DNA from: Paenibacillus oralis | GTDB lineage: Bacteria; Bacillota; Bacilli; Paenibacillales; Paenibacillaceae | Direction of reading: 5' to 3' | Length of the DNA stretch: 64,000 bases | Assembly (NCBI RefSeq): GCF_003863965.1 | Contig: NZ_RRCN01000001.1 | Location: 7,437,071-7,501,070 of the forward strand | Part shown: positions 17,112 through 24,867 of the stretch, in pieces | Numbering within the stretch: position 1 is the stretch's first letter | Layout of the letters: every line of letters begins with the position of its first letter | Translations under genes and position numbers: made by a program | Notes under the pieces: model-generated | The model's input: only the letters and a program-made list of their open reading frames with translations | Told to the model about the DNA's origin: nothing | Databases searched by the model: none

Positions 17112-19658
17112 ATGCCTATTGATTTTTCTCAATTTCTTAAAACTTCAGATAAAACAAGAGAGACACATCCAATAAAATTATACGATAGTCTTTCAAGAAG
17201 TGGAGGTATGAATGACCTCTGGCGTGGTCAGTATCTCGCCCTTGAGGAATGGAACGAAATTCGCACCCAGCCAAATATATCAACAAACTTAAATACCGGT
17301 GGGGGCAAAACAGCAATTGGTCTCCTTCAAGGCCAAAGCCTGGTGAATGAGACTAGAGGCCGCATTTTATACCTATGTGGTTCTATCCAATTGATTCAGC
17401 AAACAGCTGATGCTGCATCATCGATGGGGATGAAAGCAGCTACATATTATCGAGGTAACTTAGTAAATGAAGCAGAATTCAACATGGGAGATGTTCAATG
17501 TCTAACCACATATCAAGCCTTATTTAATGGCCTGAGCAGACTTGCACGAAAACCTATCCGCGGCCTTTTGTTTGATGATGCCCATGTTGCATCCAGTATT
17601 ATCCGTGAAAACTTTACGCTTCACTTAAAACGTAATGAATTTCCTGACACATATAAGCTAATAACGAATTTATCTCGGAGTTATTTTAAAGAAGTTTATC
17701 GTAATGAAACATTTGAAGTAGTTGTTGATGATGAAACCGACCCTAGTGTTTTATTTGTACCACTATTTATATGGAATCAAATTTATGAGCAGGTAGCAGA
17801 TGTTTTAAAGGAAGAAGGAGTTGCATCTAGAGAGAAGGATACAAGGTACGCCTGGGAGCATCTAAAAGATAACCTGGACTTGTGTAGCTTGTTCATCACT
17901 TCAAATAGTATTGAAATAACACCATTTCTACCACCAGTACATGAACTTGCTTTCATGAATGATACTACTCGCAAGGTATTTTTATCAGCTACAGTTCAGG
18001 ATAAAGCAGAATTTATTCGAACATTTGGATTTGAGCCTGGGACTACAATTTCTCCAAAAACTCGTGCGGGTGAAACAGAACGGTTTATTGTAACACCGTA
18101 CATGAACAAAAACATTACTTCGGAGCAGTGGTTCGATCATATCATACAGTATAGTCTTAATCGAAAAGTACTTATAATTCCAACAAGCGATAAACGTGCT
18201 CAGAAGTGGCGTAAGTATGAGATGGCATTTTCTAGTGATGATTTTACAGATCGTGTAAATGAGTTTAAAGCCGCTAAGAATGGGATATTGGTTGCCCCAG
18301 CTCGATTTGAGGGTATGGATTTTCCAAATGATACATGTCGTACTTTAGTTATTGATGGCTTACCAGCAGGTTCCGGCCACCTAGAAAAATTTATGTGGAG
18401 CGCACTTGGAGAAACCAAAGCCTTACAGGGTACAATCGCATCAAGAGTAGTTCAATCATTAGGGCGAATTTCGCGAGGGAATGATGACCACGGTATTGTT
18501 TTCTTAATGGGGAATGATCTAGCAGAATGGATCACTCTTTCCGAAAATCGAGAAAGATTGCCTAAATTTATACGAGCCCAATTAGATCTTGGACAAAGAA
18601 TAACAGCTTCCTTAACTTCAGTTGAAGATCTACTAGCGTATGAAACCGCCGTATTTTCCCGAGAAGATGGTTGGCTTAAACTTCATGAACAAGAAGTTAA
18701 GGACAACTCGGTAGTATTCCAATCGGATGTAGATTCAACCGCAGATAATGCATTATTACCAGTCACCATTGCTCTTTCAGAGAGAAAATTCATCAGATTT
18801 TTTTGGAACAGAGAATATGAAAAAGCAGCAAGAAGTTTGGAAGAAATATCTGGACAGGTCGGAGCTTATGATAAAACACTCAGCGGTTGGCACTTGCATT
18901 GGATTGGATACTGTTATTTGAAAAGTGGAAATGTTGGGGCTGCTAACCATTATTTTGGGCGTGCTGCCGGATGCTCTAAATCAATCGGTGCGTTACCCAA
19001 CTTTGAAAAGCCTGCCAAGCCATCACCAATTATTATAGAGAAGGAATCGCAAGTAGGTAGAATCGTTGCAACGTTAAGTGCGAGGGGAGATTTGAATTAC
19101 GGATCTATTTCTCAAATGGATGAACGTCTTCAACCATTAAAAAACTGGACATCAGTTTCAGCGCCTCAATATGAGGAAGCTGTCAGATGGCTCGGAGAAT
19201 ATTTAGGCTTCCAATCCTCCCGCCCTGATAAATCAGAAGGAACCGGTCCGGATATTCTATGGATTTCGCATGAATACGTCATCTCACACGAAAGCAAAGT
19301 TGGAAAAGATAAATCTCCTACTTACAGCAAAAGTGAGATCGGCCAGTCTTATAACCATCTTGGTTGGATTGCAGAACGATTTCAAAGTCAAGAAATTCAA
19401 AATAAATTTATGATTATTAGTTCTGTGACGAAAGTTCATTTTGCCGCTAGTCCTTCTAAGGAGATGAATGTTTGGTTACCTGAAGAAGTAGTAACAATAG
19501 CGGAGAAAATCAGGAGTCTTTTTCATGATGTATTGTTAGAATCGACACCTTCTACATTCTATTCTATTTTGGAGCGACGTCTGCTGGAATCAAAGCTTAC
19601 CATAAAGGACATTTTCGACATGCTTCCTATTCGGCCCGTGACCAAAGATGAACAATAG
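17112..19658 (+). CDS. DEAD/DEAH-like helicase with TPR-like and C-terminal PD-(D/E)XK-like regions
   Basis: 848 residues from the ATG at 17112; GGGAGGTG (17099-17106) decides this start over an upstream in-frame TTG. The N-terminal half has superfamily II motifs: Walker A NTGGGKTAIG (about 60-69), an unusual DDAH Walker B in LLFDDAHVA (about 153), LSATVQD (about 291), APARFEGMDFP, and SLGRISRG as motif VI (about 449). About residues 560-630 (GWHLHWIGYCYLKSGN) look like a TPR unit. The C-terminal part reads GPDILWISHEYVISHESKVG, matching a D...ExK nuclease core at about 713-728, with QSYNHLGW after it. A helicase joined to a nuclease fits a restriction-type effector. It is the third gene of the plus-strand cargo cluster. 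Confidence 0.7.
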   Translation: MPIDFSQFLKTSDKTRETHPIKLYDSLSRSGGMNDLWRGQYLALEEWNEIRTQPNISTNLNTGGGKTAIGLLQGQSLVNETRGRILYLCGSIQLIQQTADAASSMGMKAATYYRGNLVNEAEFNMGDVQCLTTYQALFNGLSRLARKPIRGLLFDDAHVASSIIRENFTLHLKRNEFPDTYKLITNLSRSYFKEVYRNETFEVVVDDETDPSVLFVPLFIWNQIYEQVADVLKEEGVASREKDTRYAWEHLKDNLDLCSLFITSNSIEITPFLPPVHELAFMNDTTRKVFLSATVQDKAEFIRTFGFEPGTTISPKTRAGETERFIVTPYMNKNITSEQWFDHIIQYSLNRKVLIIPTSDKRAQKWRKYEMAFSSDDFTDRVNEFKAAKNGILVAPARFEGMDFPNDTCRTLVIDGLPAGSGHLEKFMWSALGETKALQGTIASRVVQSLGRISRGNDDHGIVFLMGNDLAEWITLSENRERLPKFIRAQLDLGQRITASLTSVEDLLAYETAVFSREDGWLKLHEQEVKDNSVVFQSDVDSTADNALLPVTIALSERKFIRFFWNREYEKAARSLEEISGQVGAYDKTLSGWHLHWIGYCYLKSGNVGAANHYFGRAAGCSKSIGALPNFEKPAKPSPIIIEKESQVGRIVATLSARGDLNYGSISQMDERLQPLKNWTSVSAPQYEEAVRWLGEYLGFQSSRPDKSEGTGPDILWISHEYVISHESKVGKDKSPTYSKSEIGQSYNHLGWIAERFQSQEIQNKFMIISSVTKVHFAASPSKEMNVWLPEEVVTIAEKIRSLFHDVLLESTPSTFYSILERRLLESKLTIKDIFDMLPIRPVTKDEQ

Positions 19659-19760
19659 TTAAATACTGGTGATATCCCATATAAAGTGTTCTTAATATAC
19701 ATGATTATTTACAGATTGAACCGCATTCTGTATATTGTTAGTAATTCAGGAAGCACCGGT

Positions 19761-19792
19761 AAGCCTGCGGCCAAGCCTCAGGCTTCTTATTT
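19761..19792 (+). terminator. Weak hairpin terminator after the helicase gene
   Basis: AAGCCTG (19761-19767) pairs with CAGGCTT (19779-19785), followed by CTTATTTG. The T-run is short, so termination strength is uncertain. The rest of the 217 bp between helicase stop and the Mrr-like relic shows nothing else. Confidence 0.35.
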
Positions 19793-19875
19793 GTCCACCC
19801 ATTCATGTTTAATAATTTTGTATCATTTTCGGACATGTTTTAGTACTTCCTTTATGGTCTTTCACTTTAGACCTA

Positions 19876-20407
19876 CTACATATTCCTTCGTTCAACTCTT
19901 CCATCTGAATAAGTGATTTCTATCCATGATTCTTCCGTTACTCTATTTGGGGTATCATATGTTTCTTCATCGAATGTCTCAATTAAATCTTTTTTTACAA
20001 TAAAATAGCCACTATCCGTGTCGTTAAAAGGCATCTTCCAGCATTCAAATCCTTTATGTGTGGCAACCATTTCTGATTTTTTACTTAAATCGTTATTTGT
20101 AATTAGAATTACACCAGCAACTCTAGTAATTTCGGATACTTTTCCCGCTAGTTCAGCCACTTCCCCGGGAGTCAATTTTGAGGTAGTATAATTCTTCGCT
20201 TCTATTAAAAATTTATGTTCTTGTCCTCTGTTATCTTTTATCAAAAAGGCAACATCAAATGCCCACTCGACCGCCAGAAGTACCGACTATTTTATGCTGG
20301 TCTTCTACCCATTCAATGTGCCCTTTCTTAGACACGATACTGAGAGAGTTACCCCACTTTTCTATAAATTCCTTAATGTACTTTTCATACTTTTTTCCTT
20401 TTGTCAT
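19876..20407 (-). pseudogene. Mrr-like restriction endonuclease gene with a +1 frameshift
   Basis: The gene starts at an ATG (20407) behind GGGAGAGGG and encodes MTKGKKYEKYIKEFIEKWGN and a further 34 residues before a TGA near 20256. The next frame continues at once with WAFDVAFLIKDNRGQEHKF, LIEAKNYT, and VAGVILITNNDLS to a TAG at 19878-19876. The Asp in FDVAFL and Glu-Ala-Lys in LIEAKN form the D...ExK core of Mrr-like PD-(D/E)XK enzymes. Total length is one base over a multiple of three, and deleting one base at the GGCGGTCGAGTGG stretch restores 176 residues (SGGEWAFDV). It closes the AT-rich defence cargo and is convergent with the helicase. Likely inactive unless the shift is a sequencing error. 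Confidence 0.7.
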
Positions 20408-20663
20408 TTTTACCCTCTCCCATCAATCAATGATATGTAAGGATGAATATTATTCCACCAATATTTACTATACAACATTAATATGATATTTGCTTCTCAA
20501 AAAAATTATTCGCACACATTCCCTTATAATCAAAAACTATGTCAAGTAATCATTTTAAACATATGGAGAAATTGTTTTCTGATATGCAAGGACATTTAGA
20601 AGGAGTGACAGAACTATGCCCCTCTATCCTTTTTTTCATTGGGTATATGAACCTTCCTCCCCC

Positions 20664-20752
20664 CCAAGAGGCCCGCCTCTTGGAAGGGTGTAAAGGCAGG
20701 AATAGCAAAATGTCATTTTGCGTGAAACACCGCGTGGAAGCAGAGCTTCCAC
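20664..20752. other. Probable origin of transfer (oriT): three consecutive perfect hairpins
   Basis: Three perfect inverted repeats follow one another: CCAAGAGGC-cc-GCCTCTTGG (20664-20683), GCAAAATG-t-CATTTTGC (20705-20721) and GTGGAAGC-aga-GCTTCCAC (20734-20752). They lie directly upstream of the ribbon-helix-helix gene and the relaxase, where oriT sits in many mobilisation modules. None is followed by a T-run, so they are not terminators. A nick site cannot be named from sequence alone; the stretch between hairpins 1 and 2 (20684-20704) is a reasonable place to look. Confidence 0.65.
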
Positions 20753-20823
20753 CGACATTTTTAGCGGATTTGCCCCGATGATCGAATGTCACTGACGGAA
20801 TTTTCAAAAGGAAGGTGGTGCCG

Positions 20824-21303
20824 TTGGCCCAAAATGAAAAAACGGTCCAGATCACCGTCAAGCTTCCCAAAAAGCAGTATGAGGCATTGAAGAAATACGC
20901 CGCTTCCAAGCATCTGAGCATGGCGGATATTGTGCGGGCATTTGTACAAAAAGGAATGTCCGTAGAAGCCTATACAGAAGAGATTGATTTCATCACTGGT
21001 ATCATCCGGCAAGAAATCTCGATTGCCATAAACGGACTCAGCAATCGACTGGCTGGACTTGCTAGCAAGGATCTCATCATGTCCGCCGCAGCGTATTATT
21101 CCACGATTGCAATCATTGCCGACTTAATCGATACAAACCGCTATACCACCTTTCGGGAAATTGAACGGAAAGCGCGGCAGCTTGCGGTCGAATACACCAA
21201 GATGAAGCTGACCGATGCGGAAAAGCTGTTCCTCTCCGGCGATACGTTCGAACGCAATTTGGAACGGTTGCGTGGAGGTGATGGCGATATCGCTGATCTA
21301 TAA
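20824..21303 (+). CDS. Ribbon-helix-helix relaxosome accessory protein (MobC-like)
   Basis: About 159 residues from a TTG at 20824; GTG codons at 20815 and 20818 overlap the AAGGAAGG site and are less likely starts. The N-terminal 45 residues (VQITVKLPKKQYEALKKYAA, then LSMADIVRAFVQKGM) form a ribbon-helix-helix DNA-binding domain; the rest is helical. It lies between the oriT-like hairpins and the relaxase, whose start codon it overlaps by 23 bp. In mobilisation systems such proteins bind oriT and help the relaxase open the DNA. GC-rich codon use, in contrast to the cargo just upstream, marks the return to the ICE backbone. Confidence 0.7.
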   Translation: MAQNEKTVQITVKLPKKQYEALKKYAASKHLSMADIVRAFVQKGMSVEAYTEEIDFITGIIRQEISIAINGLSNRLAGLASKDLIMSAAAYYSTIAIIADLIDTNRYTTFREIERKARQLAVEYTKMKLTDAEKLFLSGDTFERNLERLRGGDGDIADL

Positions 21304-22519
21304 GCAGCGGTTCTTCCATCCCAATCACCCGAAAACTGCGGTCGGCAACTATGTGCATATCGGGTATATTGCCACTCGTCCCGGTGCGGTTCGGCATGAA
21401 AACCTGAGTCACGGATTGTTTGGTAAACTTAAGCCCGGCAGTCTGCAGGCATTCGATTCCTGGCAGGAAGTCGCACGGATCGCCCGGCAGATTTCGCGGG
21501 AAGGCAAGAATATGTACCGCAGTGTCATTTCATTTCGGACCGAGACTGCGCTTGAACTCGGTTTAACGGATTTCACCGATTGGCAACAATATATCGAACA
21601 GCATATCTCCACCCTTGCCGCTCATAACCAGATCAAGATCGAAAACTTGTGCTGGGCTGCTGCCTTCCACAATGAGCGCAATCATCCACACCTTCACGTG
21701 GTGTTTTGGGACAAATCGCAAACCATCACGAAAAACTTCACCCACCCCGAAATTCCGAACCGCATTCGCAAACAACTCATCAAAGACACCTTCGCGTACA
21801 AAATCAGAGAATTTTGTGCGCAACGCGACCAGTTCAAATCTGGCATCATGGAAGTGACAGACAGTATCATTGAGGAATTTGAAGCCTATATGAAGCGACT
21901 AAACCCAAGGACTTTCAAAGCTTTACAGCATCGATTTGAACAAGAAGACGAGGATTCCCTTCTCCGCTTCCCCAAGCACCACCTGATCGAACCCGCTTCG
22001 GTCAAGCAATGGGCCAAAAAGTTATTTAAACTTCGCCGGAACATGCCGAAAAACGGCAGGCTTGCCTACAAGCTACTGCCCCCGGAAGCCAAGTTACGAG
22101 TGAATGCAATGGTTAAAGATTTACTGAATGACAATCGGTATTTGGCGCAAATGGTTGAGAATTATGTGCAAGCCAAGTTGAAGCTGGCTATGCTCTACAA
22201 CAACCATCCAGACTGGTTAGAAACGCTCCGCACGAGCTATCGAAATGAAGCAGAAAAACGTATTGCTAACCGTATCCTGCAAACCGTCCGTACGATGATT
22301 CAGTTGGAGAAGGAGGCCACGTCGAGCTTTCGAGAAGTCGATCGGCGATATGCGCTGACCGAGCAAATGCTGCTAAAACTGCTTACCGCAGCGGAAGGGT
22401 GGATGATGCGTGCAGAACTAAATTACGACGACAAGGCCAGAGTCATGGGCGGAGACTTATCCAAGCTCGCCAAAAAGGAATGGCTGCTCCGACATAAGGA
22501 TCGCGATATGGAGCGGTAA
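21281..22519 (+). CDS. MobP-type relaxase (MobP3-like)
   Basis: 412 residues from an ATG at 21281 with GGAGGTG immediately before it (tight spacing). The catalytic three-His motif is clear in NERNHPHLHVVFWDKS (about residues 132-147), and a Tyr-containing N-terminal segment (IYKQRFFHP ... NYVHIGYIATRPGAVRHEN) matches relaxases of Firmicute ICEs annotated as MobP3. It would nick oriT, stay bound to the 5' end and be exported with the strand through the coupling protein. The C-terminal half is helical and charged, likely for interaction with the oriT complex or coupling protein. The reading frame overlaps the accessory gene by 23 bp, so the two are probably translated together. Confidence 0.8.
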   Translation: MAISLIYKQRFFHPNHPKTAVGNYVHIGYIATRPGAVRHENLSHGLFGKLKPGSLQAFDSWQEVARIARQISREGKNMYRSVISFRTETALELGLTDFTDWQQYIEQHISTLAAHNQIKIENLCWAAAFHNERNHPHLHVVFWDKSQTITKNFTHPEIPNRIRKQLIKDTFAYKIREFCAQRDQFKSGIMEVTDSIIEEFEAYMKRLNPRTFKALQHRFEQEDEDSLLRFPKHHLIEPASVKQWAKKLFKLRRNMPKNGRLAYKLLPPEAKLRVNAMVKDLLNDNRYLAQMVENYVQAKLKLAMLYNNHPDWLETLRTSYRNEAEKRIANRILQTVRTMIQLEKEATSSFREVDRRYALTEQMLLKLLTAAEGWMMRAELNYDDKARVMGGDLSKLAKKEWLLRHKDRDMER

Positions 22520-22559
22520 TCATTGAAACCTATTTTAAAACCCGAAAGGACGAATAAAT

Positions 22560-22718
22560 ATGCTTTTCACAGATGGCCATCTGCAAGGCCTGGAACAGTT
22601 AATGAAACAGCCCCCACGCCGAAAATCCGCTCAATCTAACAAGCCCAACCAAACGAAAGTAACCCCCGCCCCCTTCTCTACTCGCCCTGATCAAAAAAAC
22701 GACCGAGAAAGTAAATGA
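22560..22718 (+). CDS. Small ICE protein, 52 residues, unknown function
   Basis: Starts MLFTDGHLQGLEQLMKQPPR and ends in a Pro/Lys/Asn-rich tail. A GAAAGGA site lies 10 bases before ATG. A short protein with an LEQLMxxPPRRK core between relaxase and transfer genes fits small ORFs seen in related ICEs, but I cannot name a family. It is on the same strand as the relaxase, 40 bp after it. Confidence 0.5.
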   Translation: MLFTDGHLQGLEQLMKQPPRRKSAQSNKPNQTKVTPAPFSTRPDQKNDRESK

Positions 22719-22796
22719 TCGAATTGCAGGATCCACACTAATTTCAACCTTCTCACAAGACTTACCGTCGTCCCATCCGAAAGGAATGATGATGAG

Positions 22797-23501
22797 ATGA
22801 AAAGTAAAAGTGAATTTTACAAAGCGTACTTCACGACCCTGGCTGAACAGGGAATCGAAGTCCAACGCTCGACTTCGGCAGATTATTTGGCCGATCTCTT
22901 TTGGAAAGACCAACTCGTCGCCTTCTATACCCGCATGGATACAGTCGAACGCAATCCGTTCGTGACGGTCCCGGATCGGTTGATATCACAAATCCAAGAC
23001 TTAGCCCGAAAAACAGCGCTTCAGCTTGGGATATGCACCGAAAAACCGTATACCGAGAATACGCCCAAGGTTGCAAATGGCGTGTATAAACTTTGCGACT
23101 ACGGTGATGTCGTCCTTGCCTGCAAACACCATCCGCTGTTTGAATACGTCTTTTCTACGTATCGTCTATCCCCGGACAACAATACGCCGGTGCAGCGGCA
23201 ATACTTCTACGACAAGGAACAGGCGCTGGAAAGCTTCGCCTGTCGCAGTGGACTGGTGGATGAAAAGAAGCTATTCAGCGAAAACGAACTCATCCTTATC
23301 CATGACGAAATCGTCAAATTCCTCATCAGTCCGAACGACAAAACCATCGAGCAATTTGAACAAGCGCAGATTCTGATTGAGAAACTGGAAGATTTACTGC
23401 CCGAACTGAGTGATCGGGATATCCAACTGGATTACGACCAGCAGTTCGCCTACGATTACGACGGTAATCCGGATGCACTGGAGCTTGCCGAAGATCGCTG
23501 A
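22797..23501 (+). CDS. Uncharacterised ICE protein, 234 residues
   Basis: A soluble, acidic protein with no signal peptide or membrane segment. AAAGGA lies 11 bases upstream of the ATG. Visible stretches include SADYLADLFWKDQLVAFYTR near the N-terminus and a Glu/Asp-rich C-terminus (SDRDIQLDYDQQFAYDYDG). I recognise no catalytic motif. Its place between relaxase and coupling protein, 14 bp before another unknown gene, suggests a role in DNA processing or regulation of transfer; this is inference from position only. Confidence 0.6.
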   Translation: MKSKSEFYKAYFTTLAEQGIEVQRSTSADYLADLFWKDQLVAFYTRMDTVERNPFVTVPDRLISQIQDLARKTALQLGICTEKPYTENTPKVANGVYKLCDYGDVVLACKHHPLFEYVFSTYRLSPDNNTPVQRQYFYDKEQALESFACRSGLVDEKKLFSENELILIHDEIVKFLISPNDKTIEQFEQAQILIEKLEDLLPELSDRDIQLDYDQQFAYDYDGNPDALELAEDR

Positions 23502-23515
23502 AAGGAGGACTCCTT

Positions 23516-24367
23516 ATGTCCAAACCGGAGATTTCCATTTGGGGCAACATTTTGACCTGCGCGGAGATTGCCCTGCATGTGTATGAAATGATAGCCGAAC
23601 GGGGCAGCGGAATCGTCATCGACGCCGATCACGCCAAAGAACTGTTAAGCCAAAAAGCGCTCAATATCGGGGAACAACACAGTGACCATGTATACTTTGA
23701 CGATGCCAAAAGCGTAGTTCCCACCTACGAATTGCTCCAGAAAAATGCGATTTCGGATCCCGAGTTCAAGGAGCGCTGCGGCAGCCAGGAGAAGCTTGCC
23801 GAGGATGGCAAGTTTTTCGCTCCAGAATACTTCGGCTCACTGCAGGCTCCAAAAAATACACCTTGGGGAACGGTGACAAATAGCCAACCTCTCCATAATG
23901 GACTGTATTTTTTGGAGAGCGGCGGAAAATGGCAGCTTGCCGTACACCAGACTGTCGCTAGTCATTGCTTGTCGGACATGGCCCAAGAGCAAGCTGCTAA
24001 CCATGGCGAATATTTGTATTATCCGCTGGACCATTGTGCCGTTCCAATCTATGAGTTATCTGCCTCTCATCCTGCGGTCATGGCGCAGGTGGTCAATGAA
24101 GACAGTCTGCTGCACACACTTTGCGTGGACGACCCGCTGTATGTCGCAATGCATAACCAACACACCGAAGAGTGGGGACATATCCACGACCGTCCCGCAC
24201 CCAAATCGCTGTTTTTACAACTTCAATTGGACCAGATTGCGGAGCAATCCCATGAACAGAAAAACCCTACCTTCTCCCCTGCTGCTAATCCCTCTCTTTT
24301 GTCGTTATCTGCCAAAGAACCTGAGCCGGACGACTTTTTTGAACCGACCGAGGAACTGGAACTGTGA
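23516..24367 (+). CDS. Uncharacterised ICE protein, 283 residues
   Basis: AAAGGAGG precedes the ATG. The protein is soluble and seems to hold two similar half-domains (CAEIALHVYEMI and the TVASHCLSDMAQEQAANHGEYL region, each followed by a VPTYEL / VPIYEL segment), as if from an internal duplication. The last 40 residues are low-complexity (Ser/Pro/Glu). No known catalytic motif is visible. The stop overlaps the start of the next gene (GTGA), so it is co-translated with the coupling-protein genes. Function unknown. Confidence 0.6.
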   Translation: MSKPEISIWGNILTCAEIALHVYEMIAERGSGIVIDADHAKELLSQKALNIGEQHSDHVYFDDAKSVVPTYELLQKNAISDPEFKERCGSQEKLAEDGKFFAPEYFGSLQAPKNTPWGTVTNSQPLHNGLYFLESGGKWQLAVHQTVASHCLSDMAQEQAANHGEYLYYPLDHCAVPIYELSASHPAVMAQVVNEDSLLHTLCVDDPLYVAMHNQHTEEWGHIHDRPAPKSLFLQLQLDQIAEQSHEQKNPTFSPAANPSLLSLSAKEPEPDDFFEPTEELEL

Positions 24368-24867
24368 AAACGAAGCAAAAATGGGCAGTTTCCTTGCTAT
24401 TGTTCGGGATTGGGGGCATACCCAATCTCTTTATCAGCACCGTCCTTCATCGTCTGTTGTCCGGCTACACCTCCCGACTTACATGGCCAACCCTCGAGTC
24501 ATGTCTGTCCAGTCTGATATCCAACAGCCAGCATGTTATGCTGTTCGTCTGTCTGCAAGGCTTTATTTTGTTGCTTACTGTGCTGTTTTTCACGACCAAT
24601 AGCCGGCCCTACCAAAGCAAGCTGCAACGGGTGGCTCCCGGCATCGAAACACCGATTCCGACCGGGCAGCATCAACACGGGTCGGCTCGCTGGTTAAAGG
24701 AAGAGGAATGGCCTCGAGCTTTTGACCATTATTCGCTCGATCTTCGCCATCCGCTGATCCGACATTTGATCGATACCGGTTATGACGACTTAAACTTTCT
24801 GAAACCGCCGAAACAGGAGGATTGGCATGATGAGGCTGTTTTATCCGAAAACGATCCCCAAACCTGA
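24364..24867 (+). CDS. Membrane-anchor part of a split VirD4 coupling protein
   Basis: 167 residues, GTG start overlapping the previous stop by 4 bp. Two hydrophobic helices (about 8-26 and 58-77) are followed by a cytoplasmic segment containing GSARWLKEEEWPRAF, the sequence that in ordinary VirD4/TraG proteins follows the N-terminal membrane anchor. The ATPase body is encoded by the next gene, which overlaps this one by 41 bp. Together they equal one normal coupling protein, so this gene probably supplies its membrane anchor. Confidence 0.65.
   Translation: MKTKQKWAVSLLLFGIGGIPNLFISTVLHRLLSGYTSRLTWPTLESCLSSLISNSQHVMLFVCLQGFILLLTVLFFTTNSRPYQSKLQRVAPGIETPIPTGQHQHGSARWLKEEEWPRAFDHYSLDLRHPLIRHLIDTGYDDLNFLKPPKQEDWHDEAVLSENDPQT

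Noticed and set aside
20539..20781. An 80-codon open frame before the relaxosome gene
   Set aside because: It runs through the three perfect hairpins of the oriT candidate, has no clear ribosome binding site, and its product is not recognisable.
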